This document shows, piece by piece, positions 36,300 through 48,257 of a stretch of 64,000 nt of DNA; the first letter of the stretch is position 1; every line of letters starts with the position of its first letter. Made by a program: the position numbers and the translations under genes. The stretch spans positions 2,372,793 to 2,436,792 of the forward strand of contig NW_004955429.1 in assembly GCF_000276665.1 (NCBI RefSeq). Direction: 5' to 3'. The notes beneath the pieces were generated by a model that was given only the letters and a program-made list of their open reading frames with translations, did not search any database and was not told the DNA's origin. This stretch comes from Chinchilla lanigera. Taxonomy: Eukaryota; Chordata; Mammalia; Rodentia; Chinchillidae.

Positions 36300-36700
36300 C
36301 TAAAATGAAAACTTCAAAGAATAAAAGTAGTCCAAATACTATAGGAATGCCTGAAACACAATTCACAATAGCCAAGATACAGAACCAGCTCAATGTCTAT
36401 CAACACAAGCCGATAATTAAAATATGCTGTATGTACACTATGAAGCATTTTCAGTCAGAACAAAGAACAAACTTCTGTCATTTGCAAGAAAATGGGTGCA
36501 TCTGGAGACCACCAGGTTAGGCAAAATAGGCCAGACTCAGAAAGAAAAATATCACCTATTTTCCCCAATATATACATTTAAAAAAAAAAAAAAAAGGACA
36601 AGAAAGTAGGAAGGCTAGTATTAGACAAGAGGAAGGAAATAAGGAGGAGTGTGGGGTATAAGGGCAGATAACAGTGAGGATGGACATGAGGAAAATATAC
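36300..36700 (+). mobile_element. L1 ORF2 end plus 3' UTR
   Basis: 'gaaacacaattcacaatagc', 'atgaagcattttcagtc' and 'ttctgtcatttgcaagaaaa' are L1 ORF2 C-terminal blocks. A 15-A run (about 36581-36596) and a G/A-rich 3' UTR follow. Confidence 0.85.
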
Positions 36701-36704
36701 TTTT

Positions 36705-36775
36705 TAGGGGGGTGGCAGGGATATAGTTCAGTGTGAAAAGGCTCTGTGTGCATTCTCTAGAACCAGGAAAACAAA
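36705..36775 (+). mobile_element. Possible degenerate ID element
   Basis: 'ggtggcagggatatagttca' and 'ctctagaaccagg' resemble an ID 5' half and 3' end with divergence in between. Confidence 0.45.
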
Positions 36776-36959
36776 TGTATGGGGCAGGTGGAGAATACAA
36801 AGCATGTTTCTGTAGAGTCACCTTCTCCAATGTCAACTCACTGGAGAGGCCATCTGGTCTACTTACTTACAGCAACACACATCTTACCCCTATTACTTGC
36901 CACCTATGAGACTTATCCCAACACTCATGGTGAATTTCTCTATTGCTCAGTTATCTTTG

Positions 36960-37092
36960 GTGACCACTAGTGTGTTCACCACAGAGGGACCAGTCTGTCC
37001 ACTGCATCCCCATAATTACAGCAGTTCTTAGCATGTAGTAGAGATTTAATAAGTACTGTTGCATGAGTGAGTGAAGGAATGAATGAATGAAT
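36960..37092 (+). mobile_element. L2 3' end
   Basis: 'ccactgcatccccataatta', 'agcatgtagtagagatttaa' and a terminal (GAAT)n run match the L2 3' terminus, which typically ends in GAATGAATGAAT. Confidence 0.8.
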
Positions 37093-37178
37093 ATTTGCAA
37101 TGGTTAAATTGGATCACAAAAAACATTAACATTTTGAAGGTATAAAATTTATTACATTTCATTTTTAATTCTATAGAA

Positions 37179-37233
37179 TTTGGTTAATACTGCAAGTATT
37201 ATATTATTTGGTTAATACTGCAAGTATTATATG
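37179..37233. repeat. Recent 28-bp tandem duplication
   Basis: The unit beginning tttggttaatactgcaag occurs at 37179-37206 and again at 37207-37233, identical over 26 positions. Near-perfect identity suggests a recent event. Confidence 0.93.
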
Positions 37234-37239
37234 TTTAAA

Positions 37240-39938
37240 ACTTTGAAAATGATGAATGCTTTAGTCCCCCAAAGGTTAGCCTTTACTGACAGGGACTCCA
37301 GGCACTCTCAGGCTAGTGGACAGAAATGGTGGAGTTGGGGAGTTCCAACTGTGTCCCCCAAATCTTTTACTCTTCTCAAAATATGGCCAAGCCTATACTG
37401 AGTCCTGAAGCCAGCCTCAAACCTCCCTTTCCTCAGAAAGGAGAGGCACATAAGGACACGGGGACTACTGGTACCCAGACACAGCTCACAGGTCTCAGTC
37501 CTCTTGTCTCTCTGAGACTTTCGTGACACCACCAGTCATGTGACCCCATACATGCTAATAACACCAATGACATCGTGGAGGAAAACCACCAGCCACACAT
37601 CTGACAGGAAACAGCCAGGATAAAGGGTGCATGAAAGAAATAGGCTATCTATCATTAATTTGGATCAATTTCCATCATGTTCTGTGTAGAAAACTGACTT
37701 TGCCTTATTGTGGAGAACTTGATTTAAGGAGTTGGTTCCATTGGGAAAAGCTTTGTCGAGGAAGAAGGGTTGAAATATTAAACAAAGAAAAGGTTCTGAG
37801 AAAGGCCAGGACTGGATCCTGTTATTGTTCTGTGATTCCCTAAAAAGAACACTTTATGAGCCAGCCCTGGTGGGGATCCAGAGTGTGTTTGTAAAAATAC
37901 GAGTTGCCAGAGGAAGCAATTAGATGAGAGGGTCAGAAGGAGGCAGTACCATCACACCCGTGAGTCACTCCTGGGTCATGTGTAGCAGCCACAAGTTGCA
38001 AAACAGGAAGAAAAGAAAAAAAAAAGATGACAAGTGGCAAAAAGAAGGCAAAAGTCACTCTCTACTCCCTGAAAGGCAACAAAATAAATGGTCTCCAGGA
38101 CTTAATAACTTTCAGTTCAGAGAGGAGTAGATCTGATAAAACAAATAATCAGAAGCAAAAACTTTGACAAGCTGAGACTTAGAGAATTCAATGAATGGCA
38201 TGGGGATTACCAGACTTCAGTCCACAATGCACCTGGTGGCCTGATTTTGCAGGAAGTGATGCATAAAAACAGCCTTGCAGTTCAGAGATCGCAGTTTCTT
38301 GATATGGATCTCCTGGGGTGGAGGGGTGGAAGGTGTTTCAGCCCTGCCAGTCAGAGGCTGCCTTGAGCTCATGGTCTGCCCATCGTGCCAATCACAGACA
38401 CAGTGGTCTGCCCTGAGGGCCAGAGCTCTCCCAGGTTATCTGTAATTTCACCACAAGACTGTGCTGGTGCTTTAGGAAAACTCTTCTCTTCTCGGGAATA
38501 GGCTATGGAAGCATCCAGAAAAAACAGGACAGAGGCATTGCAAATGGACTTATAACAGTGCTCACAGAAAGAGAACCAGCAGCATCCCCTGGACAGCTAC
38601 AGACCAACAAGAGCACTAGGGCAGCCTAGGGTACGAGTGCCACAACAAGCTGCTTAAGTTACCAGAAGCTCTGTTGTATTTTGCTTTTGGTGTATGAGTG
38701 GTTTATTCTAAACCAAAACCTCAGTATTCAGGTTTAATTGCAATGTTGACACTTTGAAATAAATAAGTGGGCTTTGGGTTGTAATTTGGGCACTCAGTCT
38801 CTAAAAGTTTCACCATCGCTGGCCCAGACCTTCCTCTCCCTGATGGTCATCGGCCTTGTCTTACTGTAGAGTGAACTGTTTGCTTTGCACGAAAGTCAGT
38901 TCTCTGGCAGGTCCTTGGTTTCCTGTGTGTAGTAAGAATAACTCAAGTTTGGTTTATTCCTCTCTGCCTCAAGTTACTAATTCTTACCTCCCACAAGCTT
39001 CCTCTCCCCCGCAGGGTGACAGGTGACTGTTCAGGGCTCTCTACGGTCTGTCTTGTTGTATGTTTCCTTCAGAAAAACACATCTTTGCTTTGGTTTTCCA
39101 GGATGCTAAAAGGACAACCCATGCTGTTTAAAATTACATGCACCATATCTGTGTGTAAAACACCCATTTGTACAGTGTAGGAGGTCTAGGTAAATATTTC
39201 TCACCAGGCTGCCTGTCCAGGAGATCTTCCACCTTAGAACTGGGCACACATGTGTCTTCAGTAAATTCTTTCTCTGATTGCTACTATCACATTTAATAGC
39301 AAAACTATTCTCCCTGCCTCCAGAGCCTGTAGCCAACAGGCAACGGTTCACAGTCAAACCACCTAACAACAATAGAATTCAAACAACTATTTCTATAACT
39401 TAACTCATTGTTGCTGTAGCTGTGACAGTCATTTAGCACTAATCACCAGAATCCCTTGATACAGAAATATAGCCACTGCACAGGTGGCAAAGGCAGCCTA
39501 ATGTCAATGTTCAGGGATGATGTCAACTTCAAGGCAGAAGTGAAGGACACAAGCAGGAGCATAAAAAGGAGACAAGTTCTGAGAGAGAGTTAAGGGGACT
39601 GTTGCTTGGTCAGCCAGAGAGTCACCATTCCATGGATAGCTCCATCCCTGGCACATAACATGTTCCCTTCTGTGCTGTGTGGATGTGGAGGACAAACAAT
39701 ATGCTGGCTTGTCATAGTCACACTGGCTGCCTCCTTACGATATGTAGAGGTGTAAGCACTGAGGAAATCCTCACACGTGAGTGTATGTAAACAAATACCC
39801 AGAGACTCCTGGGAAAGATCCAGATTCAAGTTACTGAAATCCATCCAGCATGGAGCATAAGACTCTGCATTCCCAACAAATTCCCAGTGCTACTAGCCTA
39901 GGACCACACTGAGTGGTAAGAATTAAAATTATTGACTC
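37240..39938. other. Unassigned unique sequence
   Basis: 2.7 kb with no confident repeat and no supportable gene. Short frames (up to 88 codons, 39106-39372 minus) are unremarkable. Confidence 0.35.
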
Positions 39939-39939
39939 T

Positions 39940-40108
39940 CCAAACTGTTGAGTGCAGGGATCAGCTGGGGAATTTTAGAGCTGGCAGTTGCACAAGCTGC
40001 ATCCTCTCTGCTCCTCATCTAATTGGTCTAGGATATGACCCGGGCTTTAGAACACTTAGAAGAACCTGGATGAAAGTCATGTTCAGCAAAGATTGAGAAC
40101 CACTGATG
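39940..40108 (+). mobile_element. MER5A-like hAT-Charlie DNA transposon fossil
   Basis: The 3' half and terminal inverted repeat are visible: 'aattggtctaggatatgacc', 'aagaacctggatgaaag' and the end 'attgagaaccactg', the hallmark MER5 terminus. Nonautonomous and long dead. Confidence 0.75.
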
Positions 40109-40109
40109 C

Positions 40110-40848
40110 AGATGGAAAAAATAAAAATAGTAACCCACAGAAAACTGGAGAATTTCCCCCAAGGATTTTTTTTTACTACCATAAACAAACAGGCTCCTGT
40201 AAGCCTGCGTTCCGCATAAACTTTCAAAATACTCCAGAAATACATTTTTGGTTTTGCTTCTTCATTAGAACAGGTAATTTCTGTGCTCACAAGTAGCACC
40301 AGCTACCTCCTAAATTGTCCTCCATCTAAAATAAACCGAAAGAGGAAAGAATCATGCAGGAAATGTGAGACCCAGGCCTCCACAGCGTGCTAGCCAGCAG
40401 AGAGAGAGATACTGGAAGAATGCCTCTCTGCAGTGGTGGCCACCACACACCCCACTTTCTTCCTGACTCGATCCTGCACCTCTTAGCTCCTGATCCTAAC
40501 TGAACCACCAAACCCAGGGGCCTGGAATCTCAGTTAGGATTTGGTTCATCCGAATGTAACAAACAGAAGAGGAGTATGGCTTATATGTGGTAGAAAGCTG
40601 TTTCCTTTGCACAGTGGAAAAGTCCAAAGTTAATGAATCAGGCCTGAGGTCATGGCTTCCTGGGCAATAGGATCCCAAGCTTTTTCATTTTGCCATTCCT
40701 TTTTATTCTTAGCCTTCTGCCTTATGGTTAAAAAACGGTTGCCCAAGCACCAGACGATACTTTCACAATGAAGCCAGGAGAAAAGAACAGAGGGCAGCTT
40801 AAGCTCTCTTTTTAAGAAGCCCTTAGTGTGGGTTAGGATTTAGTCTCA
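40110..40848. other. Unassigned unique sequence
   Basis: No recognised gene or repeat. Confidence 0.3.
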
Positions 40849-40849
40849 G

Positions 40850-41452
40850 ACTGTTACAGGAAGCTGAGTTAGACAGGTATATTATAGGCAATCAGACAGG
40901 GCCAGGCCCTCAAAGGAGCCAATATGAAAGACAGATAAGATACCTGTGGACCAGACCTCAAGACAAAAGGACTAAACAAAAGTACCCACATACCTCCCTA
41001 GGTGTGAACATCAGGGATTGATATTCTAAATAGGTAGCAACCACCTTCAAAAAGCCAGGAAGAGTCACCAGCCCAACACTGCATAGGAAAAGCCCCTGTT
41101 CTGTATTCATGCCCACTTGCTACGTGACTCCCTTCCCCACTTGATCCCAACTTACTCCATTTTACTTGAACAATTATGCTTGTAATCTTATTGGCTGACC
41201 ATAGTTTTGTTCCACCTCATGTCCACCTTGTAATTTCCCATTTTCCCCCTATCTTGGACCTGCCTCACCTCAGGGTTTTGCTCTATAGAGTCCCTGGGAA
41301 GGGCAAGGTCCTTGGTAAACCACTCTGGCCCTCTTCTGTCCCTCTCTTGGACAGAAGCTTTCTTTCCCTCAATAAATATATTCTGCTCTTAACTTCCATT
41401 GTTCCTAAATTCATTCTTCAATTTTAGTGAACACAAACTCATCCCAGACACG
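40850..41452 (+). mobile_element. Candidate class I ERV (gammaretrovirus-like) solo LTR
   Basis: The right end has the layout of an ERV1 LTR: CCAAT box in reverse (attggctgacc, 41190-41200), polyadenylation signal aataaa (41371-41376), then the U5-like block 'attcattcttcaattttagt' typical of the end of such LTRs. The left boundary is a guess, and no TSD or internal region was identified. Confidence 0.5.
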
Positions 41453-41654
41453 GTTCAGGTTGGGAGTTTTATTTTCCTGTATCAAGACCACACTGAGCTA
41501 CAAGGAGTGTTGGGAAATGCTGGCTTTCCTAAAGTAGGAGTGCCAAGTTGCAAAGTATTTTTACTAAGCAGCAAGGGGGATGTGTGGAACAAGCAGTAAT
41601 CTTTGACAAATCCTCTATTCCTTGCTCTATTTGACTTCCTCTGTCTTTCATGAT

Positions 41655-41830
41655 ATTCAACATCTCTTAGGTGTGTGCCATAAGCCAGATGCTACATCAA
41701 GCACATCATGTGCACTGTTGTGCCTGACCTGCACGTCAACCCCATGCAGGAGCTACACTTAGTTTGGGTAACCTGCCAGTGCTGATGGAAGGAAGATTTA
41801 AACATAGGTGTCTCTCCCTCCAAAGCTAGT
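41655..41830 (-). mobile_element. MIR SINE, antisense
   Basis: Reverse MIR blocks: 'gtgtgccataagccagatgc', 'catgcaggagctacac', 'gtaacctgccagtgctgatgg'. Diverged. Confidence 0.6.
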
Positions 41831-41834
41831 AGTT

Positions 41835-42535
41835 ACTCTGATCAGTTTTGTGCATAGGTTTCCTAACAGATGTGAAACTGCCCAGAAGATGCCCCCAACC
41901 CAGTCATTCCCAAGGACCTGAGACCTGCCCACAGAGTATTCAGAGCTGCAAGCCATTGGGCCACAGCCTTAGGCTCCTGCACCCTATTTTTCTTTTCTTT
42001 TTTTCTTCTCCTCTTTCTTACTCTAATGAAACATCCTCAGGTGCTTCCAGAGCTATGCTATGCACCAAAATTCTGCCTTATCCCTTGAACTTTGATTTCT
42101 TAGGAAAGTAAGAGAACCAAGTATTCTAAGTAATAGTAATTGTTAAGTATATATTTCTGATCATTCCCATTGGCTGGTGAAGGTCTTTATATAAAATATG
42201 AGCTTTTTTTTTTTCTCTTTTTTTTGCCTCAATAAACAGACGTTAGTAAACTCCTCCAATATCCTTTCAATAATTTCAAACTATTCACTACCTTGGTTCA
42301 TCATTCCAATGATAAATTCATTAATTTTGAAAATAAATGTAAAGTAGAAGTTTAGAAACAACCAAATTAGGGTTATACACTCAAAGTGTTTTTTCATAAT
42401 AGCCCATAACGGGACATTTTCCTTCAGATTTGGCTCTTACTTCTAAATATGGAATTCAATATTCAAGCAAGCAAAGGGTTCATTGATCATTCTGATTAGT
42501 GGAGTGCTGTTCTGTTCTATCCCTGAAAACATACA
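41835..42535. other. Unassigned sequence with T-rich tracts
   Basis: Two T-rich runs (41985-42025 and 42207-42226). No gene. Confidence 0.3.
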
Positions 42536-42539
42536 TGAG

Positions 42540-42715
42540 AACCAGATGTGGGGTTACGTGTCTACAGTCTCAGTATCCTGGGAGGCTGAGGCTGGAGGAT
42601 CACAAGTTCAAACCCAGCCTGGGAAAATTAGTAATTTAGCTAGACCTTGTCTCAAAATAAAGTATTAAAAAGACCTGGGAATGCAGCTCAGTGCAAAGGC
42701 CCTAAGTTCAGTACC
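42540..42715 (+). mobile_element. B1-dID SINE
   Basis: B1 part: 'cctgggaggctgaggctgga', 'cacaagttcaaacccagcct', 'ccttgtctcaaaataaa'. ID part: 'acctgggaatgcagctcagt' and 'taagttcagtacc'. A GACA-rich tail follows (about 42730-42768). Confidence 0.88.
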
Positions 42716-42769
42716 TACTACTGCAAGGAAAGATAGACAGACAGATACAGAGAGAGACAGACAAAGTTA

Positions 42770-43572
42770 CCTGTTTGCTGAATATCATCTACTCACCACT
42801 GGACACCTATTCATGCAGCTTTGTATACAGCCAATGTAAAAGAAGACAGATATAAGATAGCTCCTTCCAGTTGCTGATTTTCTTTTTAGGTAATTACAAA
42901 TGCTCTCACCACTGCAGAGCATTTTAATCAACATATTTTCTATTTGCAAACTTTTGTTTGAGCAGCAGTCAAAATCTCTACCTAAGCAGGTCTCCAGGTA
43001 TTGTGCATCTGATATGGAAAAACCTGAGTTATCACCATGGGCCCTGAAGTCAGCATCTAAGAAATGACATTTGGAGCAAAGATGATGGATCCCCTGAGCA
43101 GACATCTCATGATGGTTGTGATAAGGTTCTGGAACCTTCTTGCCCTCTCTGTGTGCACAAAGGTTTGTGTGAAATAAGATCAAATGAAAGATCTCTCCCT
43201 GGTCCCTCAACCAAATTATCTTTCACTTAGTGTAGTTAAACAAATATTGGCCCAGCTATATAGGATTTAACCTTTTTAAATGTACACGGAGAGTTTATCT
43301 TTTGTTTAAAAAAGACTAGCACTTTTGAATTCATGACTTTACCTCTCTGGGGAATTTGTGCTTCCCTGCCAATCTGCACCGGAGACCACCACCCCATTCT
43401 TTAGGTTTGTCTGGAAAAATAGGCAAAGAAAAATAAGTCACTTTCCTGGGTTATGGTATTGCCTGAAAAGTATTCTGCAGCATAAAAACATCTCTCAAAA
43501 AGACAGAAGCCACCCAGATGCTCTCTAATTTGGAATTGAATCCAAGTACGTCAAAAGAGACCTCATGGACCA
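42770..43572. other. Unassigned sequence with a chance 141-codon frame
   Basis: The minus-strand frame at 42785-43210 (141 codons) has no recognisable domain, signal peptide or neighbour support. I do not call it a gene. Confidence 0.3.
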
Positions 43573-43574
43573 TC

Positions 43575-43765
43575 TGGTCAAGAGCACGAGATCTGGAGGT
43601 GAACTTGGCATCCACACCCAGCCCTGCTTCAGACTGAGTGGGGGGCCTTGGCTGAGGACAGGAGCTCTCGGGTCTCAGATTTCTTATCAGAAAAATAAGG
43701 ATGATGGTAGTACCCTCATGTAAAGCGATGTGACACTAAATACAGCAAACACCTGAAATGCCCTT
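43575..43765 (+). mobile_element. MIR SINE
   Basis: 'gagcacgagatctggaggtg' near the start, core 'cagatttcttatcagaaaaa', then 'gatgatggtagtaccctcat' and the tail with 'gcaaacacctgaaatgccc'. Confidence 0.75.
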
Positions 43766-43769
43766 GGAA

Positions 43770-44970
43770 GTGCAAAGAACTCTGAGCGATTGATAGAGCT
43801 GCTTAGGCCCCTGCCCACTTTAATTATGTCTGTATGGAGACTGAAGTGGGTTCTTTCTGCATACCATCCTACCTTCAGGGGAGCAAGCAGGGAAGAGCAG
43901 ATGTGGCCCATGACTGCACGCAATCTGACACCTGCCTCCCTTCCCACAACTACTGCTCCACCCAACCGTATGCCTCAGTTCAGCAAGGGCGCTCTGTCCA
44001 CAGATGCATCTTGGAAACCAAAGGGCACAATTCTTTATGAACTAGCTCTGCATCTGGACCACAATTCCAAAATCAACTTTTCCATGGCTCCTCTTGACCC
44101 AGACAGAGTTCAAAGAAGCAGAAAGAAAGAGTCATCAAGCTGTCTGGCCCTAAAGTCAAGGTCTTTTGTCCCCTGTATGTGCCAAGCACCTTCCTAAGGG
44201 CTCCTTAGTCACACTTTTCTGCTGTGAGACACCTCTTGAACAGCCAGCATGTAGCCCCTTCATCCCTCCTTTTGACATTCATTTAAACAGCAGTTCCTCG
44301 GCACAAGTCTGGATTAGGACTCTTGTCACACACTTCCGTCACATGTTGCACTTTTACCTCCAACACAGTTGTAATTAGGGACTTGGGTGTGCTTATTTAT
44401 CTAAAAAAAAAAAAAAAAAAAAACTACCTTATGGCCCAAAAGTTATAATTAACACAATAAATTTCATGTTGTATATATTGTACCTTTTTTAAGGACTTTT
44501 TTTAACAGAAAACCGAGGCCAGATGGAGCCCTCTCTAAAGTACCTTATTAGTTTACTAACAGGTATTTCTCCCCAATCAATTGGAACCCTTGTAAGACAG
44601 GACATTGCTGTCTGGCTTACCACAGAGCACAACCTTGCTCAGTTATGTAAAGAAATAATAAATACTTAATTATTTACACATAAATCGGACACATTGTCCA
44701 TACTGGGGAGTCCTCTACTAACAGAAAGAAAATTCATATTTTCCATCTACAGACCCAGTAGTACCAGATCCAAATCACTCAGAGGGAGTTTTCTTGGGGA
44801 GATAATCCAAGTTTTCAGGGCACAGCAAGGAAGGCAGAACAGAGACAAATCGCTGAAGCACTGAAGTGCTGCTCTGGTCTCTCAAGAAGGAGCTAAACAG
44901 GGCACATTCTCCCTCCCTCATCTCAGGTTCTGTCTGCGGAGAACCTCATCAGGGAGGAAAATATGGATGT
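43770..44970. other. Unassigned sequence with an A-run
   Basis: A 22-A run lies at 44403-44424. No attached retroposon body is recognised upstream, so it may be a bare microsatellite or the tail of an unrecognised processed copy. Confidence 0.35.
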
Positions 44971-44974
44971 GGAA

Positions 44975-45095
44975 GTCAGTGCCTGGGATGGATTCTGACT
45001 TAATTACTTCTCGGTAATAGGACAAGTCACTGTATCTCTCTGAGTTGTAGTTGACTCAATCCAAAAGAAATAGGGCTGGTACCATTACTCAATCA
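44975..45095 (+). mobile_element. MIR SINE fragment
   Basis: 'ggacaagtcactgtatctct', 'ctgagttgtagttgactcaa' and 'agggctggtaccattactc' fit the MIR core. Confidence 0.6.
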
Positions 45096-45099
45096 ACAG

Positions 45100-46005
45100 C
45101 TTGTAAAAAAAAACTCACAACTTCATATTTAGTGGGAAAACCTGGACACACACTTATGCATGGAGCCTTGTATAATCAAACTACGTTCAACAAGATAGTG
45201 TGCGCACATATGTGACTAAGGCACCAGCATCATAAAAGAGCAGCAACTTCCAGGCTGTGAGCCCCTCGGCGAGTTTGGCTTTACTCCTACTGCTTTATGT
45301 GTTCTTCACATTTTGACACTGACCAGACATCAGGCCCCAGAAGAGCTGGCTTGGCAAGTCCAGGGCAGTAGACTCCTTGCAGAGCTGATCTGTTCATCAT
45401 GCACAGTCTCTCTGGGCTACGAATTCCTCATCTAGGAAAAGCATTCTCCTGCACCTACCTTGAGACTTAGTGAGAGGAGACTCGGGAGCATGGGGCACAA
45501 TTCAGGGGGCAGAGCTTCTGTCAGAAATGAAAGCAGAGACCAGCTTTGGGTTGCGTAGGGTAGATATGAGCAAGGAGAGAGATGGCAGCTCACCCACCAT
45601 GACTCTACCCTGAAGAAGCTATGCTGAAAGTCAGGACTACTTATGGTGAGAAATACAGAAGAGATGATGTTAGACAGTCTGTCCTCATCCCCGAAACAGT
45701 TCTCCCTTGGCCCTGGCTGCTAACTAACTTCTGACAATATATGAAAGCAGTTCACAGTGATACCCAACCATGCATGGATGCTTTGGGTGCATTTAGCTGA
45801 ATCACTTGTTTGAAACCATAACTCCTGTTCTGCATTACTGGCGAAGTGGGGAAGGAAGAAGATAAGAATATACACAAAGCATCGAGGAGAGTGAGCCAGT
45901 GTTTTAGTTCTGTCTTCTCTCCCTCCCCGTAGCCTGGGACGATACAGAGAATGAAGCCAATGCCAGTACGGAAACATTCAGTGCTTCCCTGGCTCCATGC
46001 CTCTA
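45100..46005. other. Unassigned sequence
   Basis: No gene or confident repeat. Confidence 0.3.
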
Positions 46006-46019
46006 CAGGGAGGGCTTGG

Positions 46020-46130
46020 TTTGTTTGTTTTTTTTGTTTGTTTGGTTTTTCTCTGGTACCAGGAACCGAACTCACGACCTTGCACTTGCCAGGCAGGCGC
46101 TTTTGCCGCTGAGCTAAATCCCCAGCCCCC
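46020..46130 (-). mobile_element. ID SINE, antisense, with perfect 14-bp TSD
   Basis: Reverse ID with all landmarks: 'ggtaccaggaaccgaactca', 'cttgccaggcaggcgctttt', 'gctgagctaaatccccagcc', and a T-rich tail on the left. It is flanked by cagggagggcttgg at 46006-46019 and 46131-46144. Very similar to the ID at 63.6 kb, so a young subfamily. Confidence 0.96.
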
Positions 46131-46145
46131 CAGGGAGGGCTTGGA

Positions 46146-48058
46146 AGGGGGAGGGAAGCCCATTCCTTGTCTAAGAACGCGTAACTCCCTCCCTCCACCT
46201 ACTTGCAGAAGATTAGCACCATGCAGGCAGCTCAGTGAAGGAGAAGCGTTATTTGAGGCTCTTAATAATGGGCCTGGATGGCTTGGGACTGAACCAGTTT
46301 ATTTTTGTCTTGGCTGAGAACACAGCATTCAGCTAGCACTCAATAAAATAGGTCCTCGGACTCCATTAACATCCCAGGAACCTCACACCAGGAAGCTCAA
46401 CTCTTTTGTCATTTTTCATTTTCTAGTAACACTTCTACAGTTAACTTTTTTTAATGCAATTGCTGAAGGCAAAGTTAGTGAGAAAAGTTAGGGTAATCTC
46501 CATGAATTACTGAACTGGAGTAGTGAGTTCACGGGAATTAGGAACAACAATAAAACTGGAAAAAACCAGAGGGAGCAGAGGACTACGCTCTAACTAACAG
46601 AGCCATGTAGCATATTCCTCTGCACAACTGTGTTCTTTTTCACTGGTAGACTCACAAGTTGATGGGTGATTTGCCCCATGACCAGCCAACGTTTGGGTAA
46701 TGGGGAAAACTTGGCAGTACACCCAGATATCTGATAACTGATCAACGCTGGCCTCTTCTGAGATTCCTTCCCTAGAGCTGCCATAATTAGGAAAGAAGAT
46801 TTCATCCCTAGAGTCACTATAATTAGGGAAGAAAAATACAACATCTTTAATCCTTGCCTATCCAATTCCCATATTTTGCCAGAAACCCCTGAGTCCTATA
46901 GAGTTGTTATTTTAATCAAATGATAGAAGATATGGATATGAATTCATTTTATAGCCTATTAGGCCCAAAGCATGGGTTATACAGGAAAGAAAGTCTTTTT
47001 AGTGGAATTAATGGTCCACTTAAGACTCATAACTTATAACAGGACTGGTAACCTCAGCTGTGCTGGTTTCCTTGGAAATCTCCAGTGTCCTTGACATTTG
47101 CAGTAAGTAAGAAAGCTGTGTATGAGGAGGAGGGGCACAGACCACATCCACAAAGACAGACTTAGGCTTTACCTTTACCAATTCACTCTACAAATACCAG
47201 GAATTTCTTGGTCTCTCTGCTCTCAGGTATTTTTATCTATAAATTAAATTGGTTGGCCTCAGTTGTCTCCCAAAGAAATTCCGTCAGTCTTCAGGAGGAC
47301 ACATTTGGTTGTTCTCTCTGGAATAGTAATCAAACTGGGGATTGAATAAGAAAAATAAGCTAAATCCCACATGGCTGAACACCCACCCTGCAAACAGTGG
47401 CAAATGTCCACTCTACCCTCTTTCGCCCACCTGGATCTGTCGCTCCATCCTAGCATTAGTGTGCTCTGCCATAGACTGAATGAGAAAACCACATCTGCGG
47501 ATATCAGCACATCTTTTCCTGAATGGCCTGCACATGAGGAAAGAACTAAGGCCAGTGAACAACATTGAGCATCACACAGACTTCACTTCATCTTCAATAA
47601 CTGGGATGGCAAGTCCAGGCCAGTCTGGAGAGGCACTCTCTTGCCCAAGATGCATTTTTTACTTTACAAACATTTCACAATTTGGCTAAAGCCTGTCTCT
47701 TCCTGTACACATTTAATTTTAGTATTATCTTGGTGAAAACCATGCTGCATAGATTCTCTCCCAGCTCTCTGTCCTCCCTCCAAAAGGTGTGATTTAAGAG
47801 GACAAATTTCAGCCCCTCTCAGAAGGTGTTAACCGTCTTCACAGAATTCTAAATTTGAAGGTAGAACCATGGTACCCAGAGGTTTGTTGAATAGTGATAG
47901 GATCCTTTTTACCCACACTTTATTAACATAAAAAGGATATAAAAATAGAAATTAAGGTGTTCTGTCACATTTCTCTCTGCCACCAGATGAGGGGTAATGA
48001 TAATAACAGAAATGATAATAGAAAGACGGGTTTGAGGGACATCAGGAAAGAGAATTTC
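46146..48058. other. Unassigned sequence
   Basis: No supportable gene. Weak MIR-like traces occur at 47195-47250. One short direct repeat of 'taattaggaaagaa'-like sequence occurs at 46785 and 46814. Confidence 0.3.
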
Positions 48059-48059
48059 C

Positions 48060-48135
48060 CCCTCTGCCCCTGGGGACCCTGAATGTCTATGAACAAGTCT
48101 CTCTGTGCCTCATTTGTCATCTGGACTCTGGTGAA
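48060..48135 (+). mobile_element. Possible MIR core fragment
   Basis: 'gaacaagtctctctgtgcct' followed by 'catttgtcatctgga' matches the MIR core 'cttaacctctctgtgcctca'. Confidence 0.45.
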
Positions 48136-48230
48136 AGGTATTTTTGTCTTTCTCCCAAAATTATCAGGAAGAAAAAGAATATAAAACACTTTGCAAAAGG
48201 AAGTATATCAGATAAAGAAGATAAAGCAGG

Positions 48231-48255
48231 CACACACACACACACACACACACAC
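48231..48255. repeat. (CA)n microsatellite
   Basis: About 12 perfect CA units. Confidence 0.95.
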
Positions 48256-48257
48256 TG

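Noticed and set aside
42785..43210. 141-codon minus-strand frame
   Set aside because: No domain, no signal peptide, no neighbours; treated as chance.
44403..44424. A-run as the tail of a processed pseudogene
   Set aside because: No open or recognisable gene body upstream and no flanking direct repeat was found.
45752..46198. 148-codon minus-strand frame
   Set aside because: It runs through an inserted ID SINE and both copies of its target duplication, so it cannot be an ancestral coding unit.
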